Of a stretch of DNA of 8,117 bases, positions 1 through 6,851 are shown piece after piece. The notes under the pieces are model-generated. The model was not told the origin of the DNA. It was given only the letters and a program-made list of their open reading frames with translations, and searched no databases. The position numbers were made by a program, and so were the translations under genes. Origin of the DNA: Cytophagaceae bacterium (GTDB lineage: Bacteria > Bacteroidota > Bacteroidia > Cytophagales > Spirosomataceae); the NCBI GenBank assembly GCA_947459055.1, contig CANHCG010000065.1:1-8117 (forward strand). The letters run 5' to 3'. Positions within the stretch are counted from its first letter, which is position 1; every line of letters starts with the position of its first letter.

Positions 1-297
1 GGTATCTTTCAACAAGCGAATTCGGCCATGGCCTTTTCCGGGCTCAACTTCATAAGGGTAATCGGGCATTTCTAAGACATAGGCATCTCCTTGGGCATCA
101 AATTCTAAAGCTACTGGATCAAAAACATGGGGTTCAGATGCAAATAATTCAACGGAGAACCCTTCGGCCACCTGCAACTTTTTCATAGATTCTTCGGGAC
201 TAAGCGCTGTGGCATATTTCTGAGCCAAACTCTCAGACATTGCACAAATGAATGCAAGTAAAAAAAGGATATTTCTGTTCATTAAAGGGGTCATCAT
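1..297 (-). CDS. PVC-type haem-binding membrane-bound dehydrogenase, 5' part only
   Basis: The reverse strand encodes 99 residues from an ATG at 297-295, and the frame is still open at base 1, so the gene continues to the left. A signal peptide (NRNILFLLAFICA...SLA, then Q) is followed by the opening of the PVC-type 'membrane-bound dehydrogenase' family. The recognisable motifs are LQVAEGFSVELFASEP, then DPVALEFDAQGDAYVLEMPDYP, then GRIRLLKD. In this family that stretch is the first blade of a beta-propeller resembling PQQ/sugar dehydrogenases. Full-length members usually add HEAT-like repeats and a C-terminal CxxCH cytochrome c domain, none of which lies in the window. The expected location is periplasmic or extracellular; the substrate cannot be told. 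ATG codons at 294 and 282 are alternative starts. I prefer 297 because an A-rich stretch precedes it, but the one at 282 gives an equally good signal peptide. The gene lies 184 bp downstream of the SUMF1-like gene on the same strand, and a candidate promoter in the gap suggests separate transcription. Confidence 0.85.
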   Translation of the reverse strand, partial: MMTPLMNRNILFLLAFICAMSESLAQKYATALSPEESMKKLQVAEGFSVELFASEPHVFDPVALEFDAQGDAYVLEMPDYPYEVEPGKGHGRIRLLKDT

Positions 298-386
298 AAG
301 TTATTTTTTATGATTGAGATTTTACATTAAATAGGTCAATTTAGTGGTTAAATTAACGATTTTAAAATTAAAATAATTTAGAAGAC

Positions 387-416
387 CAAATATTAATAAC
401 TTTAGTTTGAATCAAA
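387..416 (-). promoter_or_regulatory. Candidate Bacteroidota sigma-A promoter for the PVC-type dehydrogenase gene
   Basis: On the reverse strand TTTG (416-413) is followed after 18 bases by AATATTTG (394-387). The Bacteroidota consensus is TTTG or TTG, a spacer of roughly 17-23, then TAnnTTTG. The match is complete at the upstream element and seven of eight at the downstream one, with A in place of the first T. It would give a leader of about 80 bases before the ATG at 297. The region is very A/T-rich, so a chance match is possible. Confidence 0.3.
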
Positions 417-465
417 TCCTCCCCTTTTTACTGATCTTCAGCAAAGACAATCTAAGAATTTAGCT

Positions 466-489
466 ATTTATAGTCTAGCCACTATAAAT
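466..489 (-). terminator. A/T-rich hairpin spanning the stop codon of the SUMF1-like gene
   Basis: ATTTATAGT (466-474) and ACTATAAAT (481-489) form a perfect 9-bp inverted repeat around a 6-base loop. On the reverse strand the upstream arm contains the TAG stop codon (484-482) of the SUMF1-like gene. The stem has only one G:C-type pair and no run of U follows it on the reverse strand. It is at best a weak terminator or a 3'-end structure, and chance in A/T-rich DNA is a real alternative. Confidence 0.25.
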
Positions 490-1186
490 CCTTGACACAA
501 CGAAATCCTACCGGGTACCTACTAATCTCTATGGGATGGAGGTAGTATCGATGTGAAGTAATATAAAAGGACCAGTTGTTAAAATTAGAACCCCCTCGCA
601 TCACTTTGTACTTTTCACCGTATTCCGCTATAAGCTTGCTATTGCCTGGATATGGCTTATACCAATCTGCAGTCCATTCCCAAACACTACCTGCCATATC
701 GTAACAGCCATAGGGACTAGCAGGTTTAGCGATTGAACCGCCTCTTGAATCATTATAATCCCAGGCCACAAAAGATTCATTGAAGGTATTGCCCCAAGGG
801 AATAGTCGACCATCAGTTCCCCTAGCTGCTTTTTCCCATTCTTTTTCGGTGGGCAATCTAGACCCGGTGCATTTGCAAAAGTTGTTGGCCTGTTCCCAAT
901 TGACAATTACGGCATTGTCCAGCTGCCCTTTTGAGTACTTGAAATTAGGATCGAACTCAAGGTACTCTTTAATGCTGACCTCATATTTATGAATAAAAAA
1001 AGCACTTGTTGAAGTAACATGTTTAGGTTTTTCATCGTGGTCGCCTATTTCACTGCCCATAATGAATTCTCCAGAAGGGACATAAACCATGCCTTCAGGT
1101 GGTATGGGTTGAATATTATCTTGCGCGTTTGACTGTGCTGAGACAAAGATGGTTGCCAATAAAAGGAATAGTCGAGAGATTTTCAT
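482..1186 (-). CDS. Secreted SUMF1/FGE-fold protein lacking the catalytic cysteine pair
   Basis: From the ATG at 1186 the product is 234 residues: a signal peptide (MKISRLFLLLATIFVSAQSNA, cut before Q) and one FGE-sulfatase (SUMF1) domain at about 32-230. Visible family motifs are GMVYVPSGEFIMGS, SRLPTEKEWEKAARG (109-123), FPWGN, YDMAGSVWEWTADW and the closing RGGS...GFRC. True formylglycine-generating enzymes activate sulfatases with a copper-binding cysteine pair a few residues after GGS. Here those positions read Asn203 and Tyr208, so that chemistry is not expected. C104 and C230 match the conserved structural disulfide, so the fold is probably intact. The role is unknown; non-FGE members include binding proteins and enzymes with other chemistries. 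The longest open frame starts at a TTG (1231) inside the upstream gene and adds residues ahead of the signal peptide, so I reject it. ATG 1195, which overlaps the upstream stop as ATGGTAA, is a good alternative. The start sits two bases after the upstream stop, implying translational coupling. Confidence 0.88.
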   Translation of the reverse strand: MKISRLFLLLATIFVSAQSNAQDNIQPIPPEGMVYVPSGEFIMGSEIGDHDEKPKHVTSTSAFFIHKYEVSIKEYLEFDPNFKYSKGQLDNAVIVNWEQANNFCKCTGSRLPTEKEWEKAARGTDGRLFPWGNTFNESFVAWDYNDSRGGSIAKPASPYGCYDMAGSVWEWTADWYKPYPGNSKLIAEYGEKYKVMRGGSNFNNWSFYITSHRYYLHPIEISRYPVGFRCVKDL

Positions 1187-1188
1187 TT

Positions 1189-2412
1189 TTACCATGAAGG
1201 GGGGATTAATCCATAATATCTTCCAAACCAATAATTACGAATCATAGCGGCAGCCGTTCCTTCTTCCTCTGATTCAACAATTTTAATACTTCCGTCTTCA
1301 TTTGGAATCTCAAATGCTTTTTTCATTCTTTCAAATCCCCACATATTTTTCCAAACCATTTTTCTTTCATTGCTAGAAACATCTTCTCCTGTCAGGACAT
1401 GATATACCATAGGAAACCAGGGACTACTTTCCCAAGACATGTCCATACTTTTCCAATCAAACCAATGACGATTAAGGTTCATCCGGTATTTATTTAGCAG
1501 GGACTTATCTTTTTCTAGCCGCATTATCATATAAAACGCCCTTGCAGCGTGATAGTCATCACCCACGTTTCTCCACTCTTCGGGAAAAAGCACTTTGGAA
1601 GCTAGTTGATGGTCATCATAATGGTATTTTTCGATTAGCATTTTATATGCATTACTGAATTTATCTTTCCCTGTCATGTGAAAAGCAACTTTTAGCCCCG
1701 TGAGCATGAGTAGAGAATTTAAAGGTTGATGCGGGAGATCTGGACATAGATTGCCCCATAAAGTCATCTTACCATCTAGGTCAGTGAGTTTGAAATTATC
1801 ATCCATCACTTTAGTAATAAAGCGATCTATAAGCGCTTCGGCTCTATTTCTTTTCTCTTGATCTGCACAGAACTCCCAATAGGTACCCACACCATAAATA
1901 ATTGAGGTATACTTATCTACACTGATGTCCCCTAACCAGCGATATCCAGGCATCGAACTAGAAGTATGCCATTCATGATACCATAATGCTTTTTCGTGCC
2001 AAAGTGCCTTGTCGGTTTGATTAAAACTTCTAGCAAAAAGCCCGGACACGCCCGTCACTTTTTCAAGTTTTTCTATGGCTTCAAATATTTGATCGGCCTT
2101 TAGTTTTACCTGCGAGTCTTTGGTGATGGAATATTTTAAACTAAGGGCCACCAGCATTTCGGAAGTAGGATCTAGACAATCAGCTTGAGAACCTACAATG
2201 GGCCTATTAAGTCCGGCAGGCGGAAAAATAACATGCTGCATAATGGCACCTTCGTTCCAATGATTGCCCAGCATAAGCTTTTCATAGAGGTCAACTTTTT
2301 TAAAAAGCTTATCTGATTTTTGGGGAAACTCGTTGACACTTTGAGCATATACCTCATGGAATAAACAAATCCAAAGAGTAAGTATTTTGAGGAAAACAGT
2401 CGTAAAGCGCAT
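1189..2412 (-). CDS. Secreted helical (alpha/alpha-barrel-like) protein of unknown family
   Basis: The product is 407 residues from an ATG, with a signal peptide (FTTVFLKILTLWICLFHEVYA, cut before Q at about 23-24). I do not recognise a named family. The rest is rich in Trp, Tyr and amphipathic helices. Aromatic and acidic stretches recur: DCLDPTSEMLVALSLKY (78-94), GVSGLFARSF (121-130), YRWLGDISVDKYTSIIYGVG (157-176), LWGNLCPDLPHQPLNSLLML (218-237) and WRNVGDDYHAARAFYMIMRL (280-299). Helical hairpins with conserved Asp, Trp and Gly between them are typical of six-hairpin or alpha/alpha-toroid glycosidases, lyases and epimerases, so a carbohydrate-active role is a reasonable inference, not a demonstrated one. 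D162 and D166, and D285 and D286, are the acidic residues most like active-site positions. There is no lipobox or C-terminal sorting domain. It is the first gene of the coupled pair with the SUMF1-like gene and is divergent from the outer-membrane barrel gene at 2655. Confidence 0.85.
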   Translation of the reverse strand: MRFTTVFLKILTLWICLFHEVYAQSVNEFPQKSDKLFKKVDLYEKLMLGNHWNEGAIMQHVIFPPAGLNRPIVGSQADCLDPTSEMLVALSLKYSITKDSQVKLKADQIFEAIEKLEKVTGVSGLFARSFNQTDKALWHEKALWYHEWHTSSSMPGYRWLGDISVDKYTSIIYGVGTYWEFCADQEKRNRAEALIDRFITKVMDDNFKLTDLDGKMTLWGNLCPDLPHQPLNSLLMLTGLKVAFHMTGKDKFSNAYKMLIEKYHYDDHQLASKVLFPEEWRNVGDDYHAARAFYMIMRLEKDKSLLNKYRMNLNRHWFDWKSMDMSWESSPWFPMVYHVLTGEDVSSNERKMVWKNMWGFERMKKAFEIPNEDGSIKIVESEEEGTAAAMIRNYWFGRYYGLIPPSW

Positions 2413-2451
2413 GGATGTGGTTAAAATAAACTATTCCTTGAGGAGTGTTTT

Positions 2452-2466
2452 ACTTGGGTTCCAAGT
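2452..2466. promoter_or_regulatory. Short dyad upstream of the 1189-2412 gene
   Basis: ACTTGG (2452-2457) and CCAAGT (2461-2466) form a perfect inverted repeat with a 3-base centre, 40-54 bases upstream of the ATG at 2412. The size and place suit a leader hairpin or a repressor half-site pair. Arms of six bases occur by chance fairly often in a spacer this long, so the call is tentative. Confidence 0.2.
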
Positions 2467-2525
2467 TAGCAACAAATCACTTTTAAATAAAACAAATCGA
2501 TTACAATCTACTTTTCATTATCAAC

Positions 2526-2541
2526 TTTAGGCTAACCTAAA
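2526..2541. promoter_or_regulatory. Palindrome at the centre of the divergent spacer, candidate operator
   Basis: TTTAGG (2526-2531), CTAA, CCTAAA (2536-2541) is a 16-base dyad. Its centre (about 2533.5) falls at the midpoint of the 242-base spacer between the divergent genes starting at 2412 and 2655. This would suit a shared operator controlling the secreted pair and the outer-membrane receptor. No regulator gene is nearby, and no clear TTTG/TAnnTTTG promoter can be placed on either strand, so this rests on symmetry and position only. Confidence 0.25.
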
Positions 2542-2654
2542 ACCGGCATTTTTGAAAAACACTTTAATTTAATTTCTGAGGCAAGTCTTTAATGGTACAA
2601 ACCTCTTATCACAATTTAATTCCTTTCGTTTTTATATTATGGTAAATTCGCTGA

Positions 2655-5084
2655 ATGAAATTTTTTGCCTTTTTCCTCCTTTGTTCAATTCCTGTTTTAG
2701 GACAAAACACGCTTCATCTTCGCCTTCAAAATTCTGATAAGGAGTCCATTCCATTTGCAAGCATTTTATTAAAAAGAACCACAGATTCGAGTCTTATTAA
2801 AGGGCTAATCACGGATGAAAATGGAGAATTAAATGCGTCTAAATTACCCCTTGGTCGATTTACCTTAACATGTCAATCGACTGGTTTTGAACCAACCATT
2901 ATTTCTTTGAACGAAATAACTCCAGATTCAAAAATCGATTTGGGTACTATTACCTTAGTACAAAAAAATACCGAATTAGCTGAAATTAAAGTTTCTGCAA
3001 CAAAACCGTTCATCGAAAAAAAGTTAGATAAAACAATCGTCAATGTAGAGAATTCAGCCATGGCCGCGGGTAATTCAACCATGGAAGTCCTCGAGCGATC
3101 ACCCGGGATCATTGTGGACAAAGACGGGAATATATCCTTACGAGGGAAATCAGGCGCTAAAGTAATGATCGATGGCAAAATCTCTTATTTAACAGGCACA
3201 GATTTATCGAATTATTTGAAAAATTTACCCGCTGACCAAATATCACAATTAGAAATCATGGCTAATCCCTCCTCTCGCTATGATGCAGCAGGAACTGGGG
3301 GGATTATTAATATTAAACTGAAAAAGAATTCAAATGTAGGCCTAAATGGTTCAGCTAATGGGACGCTGGCCCAAGGAACCTATTTAAGGGAAAGCCTGGG
3401 ATTTAATTTAAACTACCGGAAAAATGGCTGGAATTGGTTTGGTAATGGATCTTTCCTTGATATCACCAAATTAGAACGCAACAATTTAACTCGAAATTTT
3501 AAAGCACAAAATGAAGTATGGAAAAATGGCTTTGCGTTTAAAAATGAGAACCAATCAACCCAATTAAAGGCTGGAGGCGATTGGTACTATTCCAAAAAGA
3601 CTACATTGGGGATTTTGGCAACTGGAAATATCAATCAATATACCCTTCAGAATGGCCTAAATCAAACAATCCAATACAATGGTTCCGGAACCGCATTGAC
3701 CCGTTTAAATACCTACAACCATGTGGAAAACCCAAGCCATAACTATGCCTTAAATTTCAATTATAAGCATAGCTTCGATAGCACAGGACGTGAAATTACG
3801 GTCGACCTAGATTATGCTTGGTTCGTCGATCATAGCGGGTCTAATTTACGTTCTCAATTTCAAAAGGGAGACTTCAGCACCCTAAAAGCAGATTCATTAT
3901 TATTAAATAATTCAAAATCATTTGTAGATCAATATTCCTTCAAATTAGACTACATTATTCCCTCCTTTCTGCATTCAAAATGGGGTGTAGGAATTAAGTC
4001 TTCCTATGTAAAAACGGATAACGATTTACGATTTCAGGGTAAAAATGACGGAGCAGCCGCATTTACTTTTTTGACAGGTCAAAGCAATCATTTCATTTAC
4101 ACTGAACAGATTCACGCAAGCTACCTAAACACGGAGCGCACGATTGGAAAATTCAGTTATCAAATCGGATTAAGAACCGAGTGGACGGTGGCAGATGGAC
4201 TGTCTCAGGCATATACCTTGAATTCAAAAGATTCCACATTCCACCGAGATTATGCACAAGTATTTCCTAGTGCTTTTTTTCAATATGATGTTTCCAAAAA
4301 CCATAGCTTAGGCTTTAATTATTCCCGTCGAATCGATCGACCAAGTTATGGCGACCTAAATCCTTTTGTCTTCTTTTTAGATAATTATACCTTCAAGGTC
4401 GGGAACCCTATGTTAACTCCTCAGCTGACCAACTCGCTTGAACTTAACCACACCTATAAAGGGGCATTCAGCACAATTTTAGGCTATAGCCACACCACGA
4501 ATGTGATCACTGAGATCCTAAAACAAGATACCGAGGCTCGAAAATCATACCAAACCACAGCCAACATGGCCGAGCGAACAACCTACAGCCTAGGCTTTTC
4601 TCTACCTATTCCAATGGCGAACTGGTGGTCTAGCAATAACGACATCTACTTGAACCGTACAGAACTTATAGGAAAAGTGGAAAATGCAGCCCTAAGTCCT
4701 TCTAACAACCAGTTTTACATCAGTTCAAACCATATCTTCACATTACCTAAAGACTATCGTTTTGAACTAGGCGGAAACTATTTCTCCGGCGGTTTGGAAA
4801 GTGCCTTTATTTTTGGGGCCGGAGGGTCGCTTAATCTAGGAGTCCAAAAAATGGTTCTCAACAAACGAGGCGTCATTCGTTTAAACGCACAAGATATATT
4901 ATTCACATCTAATCCTGATGTTTATATTAAATATGGTGACTTGGATATCCTGGTCCAACCGCGACAAGATTCCCGCGTGGTTCGTTTAAATTTTTCCTAT
5001 CGTTTTGGTAGTATGTCCATCAAAGGGGCTAGGGTTAGAGCAACGGGTTTAGATCCTGAAAAATCGAGGGTTAAAACAAAATAG
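2655..5084 (+). CDS. TonB-dependent-receptor-like outer-membrane beta-barrel protein (OMP_b-brl_3 type)
   Basis: The product is 809 residues, a normal length for this family. In order: a signal peptide (MKFFAFFLLCSIPVLG, cut before Q17); a carboxypeptidase-regulatory-like beta-sandwich (about 18-103, with IPFASILLKRTTDSSLIKG and TDENGEL); a TonB-plug domain (about 108-222); and a long barrel with many alternating aromatic strands. Plug hallmarks are MEVLERSPGIIVDKDGNISLRGKSGAKVMIDGK and ANPSSRYDAAGTGGIINIKLKK, which are typical of the OMP_b-brl_3 (outer membrane protein beta-barrel family) group rather than SusC. The polar tail after the last strand (RATGLDPEKSRVK) is also typical of that group. 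It should sit in the outer membrane. Whether it imports a ligand with TonB or acts as a structural or signalling barrel is unknown. No SusD partner or FecR/sigma pair is adjacent and no clear TonB box is visible. The ATG at 2655 is the only start placing the signal peptide at the N-terminus. The gene is divergent from 1189-2412 and convergent with 5265-6821. Confidence 0.93.
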   Translation: MKFFAFFLLCSIPVLGQNTLHLRLQNSDKESIPFASILLKRTTDSSLIKGLITDENGELNASKLPLGRFTLTCQSTGFEPTIISLNEITPDSKIDLGTITLVQKNTELAEIKVSATKPFIEKKLDKTIVNVENSAMAAGNSTMEVLERSPGIIVDKDGNISLRGKSGAKVMIDGKISYLTGTDLSNYLKNLPADQISQLEIMANPSSRYDAAGTGGIINIKLKKNSNVGLNGSANGTLAQGTYLRESLGFNLNYRKNGWNWFGNGSFLDITKLERNNLTRNFKAQNEVWKNGFAFKNENQSTQLKAGGDWYYSKKTTLGILATGNINQYTLQNGLNQTIQYNGSGTALTRLNTYNHVENPSHNYALNFNYKHSFDSTGREITVDLDYAWFVDHSGSNLRSQFQKGDFSTLKADSLLLNNSKSFVDQYSFKLDYIIPSFLHSKWGVGIKSSYVKTDNDLRFQGKNDGAAAFTFLTGQSNHFIYTEQIHASYLNTERTIGKFSYQIGLRTEWTVADGLSQAYTLNSKDSTFHRDYAQVFPSAFFQYDVSKNHSLGFNYSRRIDRPSYGDLNPFVFFLDNYTFKVGNPMLTPQLTNSLELNHTYKGAFSTILGYSHTTNVITEILKQDTEARKSYQTTANMAERTTYSLGFSLPIPMANWWSSNNDIYLNRTELIGKVENAALSPSNNQFYISSNHIFTLPKDYRFELGGNYFSGGLESAFIFGAGGSLNLGVQKMVLNKRGVIRLNAQDILFTSNPDVYIKYGDLDILVQPRQDSRVVRLNFSYRFGSMSIKGARVRATGLDPEKSRVKTK

Positions 5085-5187
5085 ATTAGACCATTCCAAA
5101 TATCTACAGTTTTGATTGGCTGAAAAAGGGGTTACTTACACTTTGATTTCATAGTTCATTGTATCATATAAGTCTTTCCTGATGGGA

Positions 5188-5236
5188 ATACCTGCAATAT
5201 TTTGATTTTTTTGAACTAAAATTTGATTGCAGGTAT
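5188..5236. terminator. Large imperfect hairpin between convergent genes, candidate bidirectional terminator
   Basis: ATACCTGCAAT (5188-5198) pairs perfectly with ATTGCAGGTAT (5226-5236). After a 3-base bulge (TTG, 5223-5225) the stem continues with ATTTT (5199-5203) against AAAAT (5218-5222), leaving a 14-base T-rich loop. That is 16 pairs in all. It lies in the 180-base gap between the stop at 5084 (+) and the stop at 5267-5265 (-), where one structure could end transcripts from both sides. No U tract follows it on either strand, so it may instead protect 3' ends or work with a termination factor. Confidence 0.45.
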
Positions 5237-5264
5237 ATCGAATCCACCTTATTGTGACAATTTA

Positions 5265-6821
5265 TTATTCATAGCCATGATATAGATATATTGCACCATA
5301 AGTCCAATTAGGACCTTTCAAACCCGGGTAATTAAATCGGTCCATCATTAAGGCAATATATCGGATTGGATAGCCGTCTGGCAATTGAACTACGTTAGGC
5401 CAAACCCTTGTGCCAGATGTTTCGTCCCAAGGAGCTAAGTCCATCTGCAAACTTCCCACTTCATGGAGACCAGGATAACTGTATATATAAATTTTCCGAT
5501 CAGAACTCCCTGAAAAACAAAATAGTTGATCGCCAATTTTTTGAATAGAGGTACCCGTCGAATTTTGTGCCACCGGACCCGCTATTTTTTTATACCCTTT
5601 GTTCCAATCATCTGATTCCAACACCACAGCTTTGTATCCATTCAGATTTTCACAAGTCAGCATGCGCCATTTATTTGCCGCTGAATCAAATAATATATGT
5701 GGGTCTTCAATATCGCCCACCATATCGATAGGAGCAGCCGTCATCGTCGAGAAACCAAATCGAGGATCCTTTTTACTCTCAATGGCAAGCAGTTGTTTTT
5801 TCTCTTTAGCAGGATTCGCAAAAGCACTAAATCCTGTGGTTAATCCACGCCACACCTTATTTTTCCTGTCATAAAAAAGATGAGTAGCCACCTCATTTCT
5901 TAATATTCCGTCATTTCGATCAAACAAGATGATTCCCTCCAGCTTAACATCAAAGACGGTTGGGTTCATACTAAATACCCCTTGAATATGATGATCTAAG
6001 GCACGTCCACGAATTGACATCGTATACCACAATCGCCCCTGATCTATCATAGGATCTCCGTTTTCATAAGTAATAGCCCGTATATCAGACAAGCCAATTC
6101 CTGTGCTAAGAGCCATTTCAACCTTTTTGATATCCAATTGGCCCCCTTTCAGATGGACAAATAGCTGTGATTGAAAAGAATGAATATATCTTTTTTCACG
6201 TAAATCCAGGTAGGTATTAAAATCACTTTGTCCTATTACCTGGGGCAATCCTTGATCTTGTAAATACAAAGTGAATCCACTACCCAGCATTTGAAGGATA
6301 ATTTTACCTTTCAGGGATTTTTTTTCATCCAAGTTTACCGCAATTGATTTATCCACAATGACCCCAGCATTTTTAATGACTCTTAGCTTTACCTCAGTAA
6401 GCATGGAACCATTAAAGCCAACCTTGACAAAAAATTGTTCTTTATTATTAGCATCTGAAAATTGAAAACCAATTTCCCCTTCTCCTGTGCTGGAAGCGAG
6501 ATCGATGGAATATGTTGCAAATGCATTAAATCCCCCAAACCAAATGGCCGTCTGGCTTTCTTTGGTTGATTGAATTTGTAATTTATCTTCATTGACAATT
6601 ACCTTAGCATGCTCATCCATGTCATGGGTAATGGGATGCATGGCAGACATTCCGATGATATTTGCGGGTTCGATACCAGCCAAATGAATGGATTGCTTTT
6701 CGTCAAATATCAACCTTTGCACACCCTGCCTGACAAATTTTATCTTTTCGGGTGAAACCTGACTTTGAGCGACATGACATACCGTAGTTATCAGCCATAT
6801 GAAAAGAAAGATGTATTTCAT
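5265..6821 (-). CDS. Secreted beta-sandwich plus five-bladed-propeller glycosidase-like protein
   Basis: From the ATG at 6821 the product is 518 residues, with signal peptide KYIFLFIWLITTVCHVAQS. The longest frame uses a TTG at 6842 and adds seven residues ahead of the signal; ATG is preferred. Residues about 40-235 look like a concanavalin-A-like beta-sandwich (AIWFGGFNAFATYSIDL, EIGFQFSDANNKEQFFVKVGF). Residues about 245-518 hold about five strand-rich units resembling propeller blades: YENGDPMIDQGRLWYTMSIRG, NEVATHLFYDRKNKVWRGLTTGF, IEDPHILFDSAANKWRMLTCEN, GTSIQKIGDQLFCFSGSSDRK, and RVWPNVVQLPDG...GAIYLYHG. Aspartates opening a blade (D256 in GDPM, D373 in EDPH) followed by a downstream glutamate (E402) recall the catalytic layout of GH43/GH32/GH130-like propellers, so glycoside hydrolysis or glycan binding is inferred. 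I cannot assign a family. It starts 30 bases after the DUF2490-type gene, probably in one operon. Expected location is periplasmic or extracellular; no lipobox or C-terminal sorting domain is seen. Confidence 0.85.
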   Translation of the reverse strand: MKYIFLFIWLITTVCHVAQSQVSPEKIKFVRQGVQRLIFDEKQSIHLAGIEPANIIGMSAMHPITHDMDEHAKVIVNEDKLQIQSTKESQTAIWFGGFNAFATYSIDLASSTGEGEIGFQFSDANNKEQFFVKVGFNGSMLTEVKLRVIKNAGVIVDKSIAVNLDEKKSLKGKIILQMLGSGFTLYLQDQGLPQVIGQSDFNTYLDLREKRYIHSFQSQLFVHLKGGQLDIKKVEMALSTGIGLSDIRAITYENGDPMIDQGRLWYTMSIRGRALDHHIQGVFSMNPTVFDVKLEGIILFDRNDGILRNEVATHLFYDRKNKVWRGLTTGFSAFANPAKEKKQLLAIESKKDPRFGFSTMTAAPIDMVGDIEDPHILFDSAANKWRMLTCENLNGYKAVVLESDDWNKGYKKIAGPVAQNSTGTSIQKIGDQLFCFSGSSDRKIYIYSYPGLHEVGSLQMDLAPWDETSGTRVWPNVVQLPDGYPIRYIALMMDRFNYPGLKGPNWTYGAIYLYHGYE

Positions 6822-6851
6822 TTTTGTCAATAGTTTTCTCAAATTAAGATT

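Noticed and set aside
628..992. Open frames on both strands inside the SUMF1-like gene
   Set aside because: They lie wholly within a gene with strong family motifs and have no signal peptide or domain sense of their own.
482..1186. Functional formylglycine-generating enzyme (sulfatase activator)
   Set aside because: The catalytic cysteine pair is missing and no sulfatase gene is in the window.
1187..1231. TTG-initiated N-terminal extension of the SUMF1-like gene
   Set aside because: It overlaps the end of the upstream coding region and puts 15 residues in front of a clean signal peptide. ATG codons at 1195 and 1186 fit better.
2639..2737. 32-codon ATG frame overlapping the start of the outer-membrane receptor gene
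   Set aside because: It is in another frame of a clearly coding region, has no recognisable features, and nothing suggests it is a regulatory upstream ORF.
2873..3178. Reverse-strand open frame inside the receptor's plug domain
   Set aside because: It is antisense to a conserved plug-domain coding segment and its translation shows no domain or signal peptide.
2655..5084. SusC-type nutrient importer
   Set aside because: The length (809), plug motifs and C-terminal tail fit the OMP_b-brl_3 group, and no SusD gene follows.
5599..5874. Forward open frame inside the propeller gene
   Set aside because: It is antisense to the propeller blades and has no independent support.
6389..6598. Second reverse-strand frame inside the beta-sandwich part of the propeller gene
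   Set aside because: It is an out-of-frame shadow of the coding region and has no features.
6822..6842. TTG-initiated seven-residue extension of the propeller gene
   Set aside because: The ATG at 6821 starts the signal peptide directly; the TTG has no ribosome-site support.
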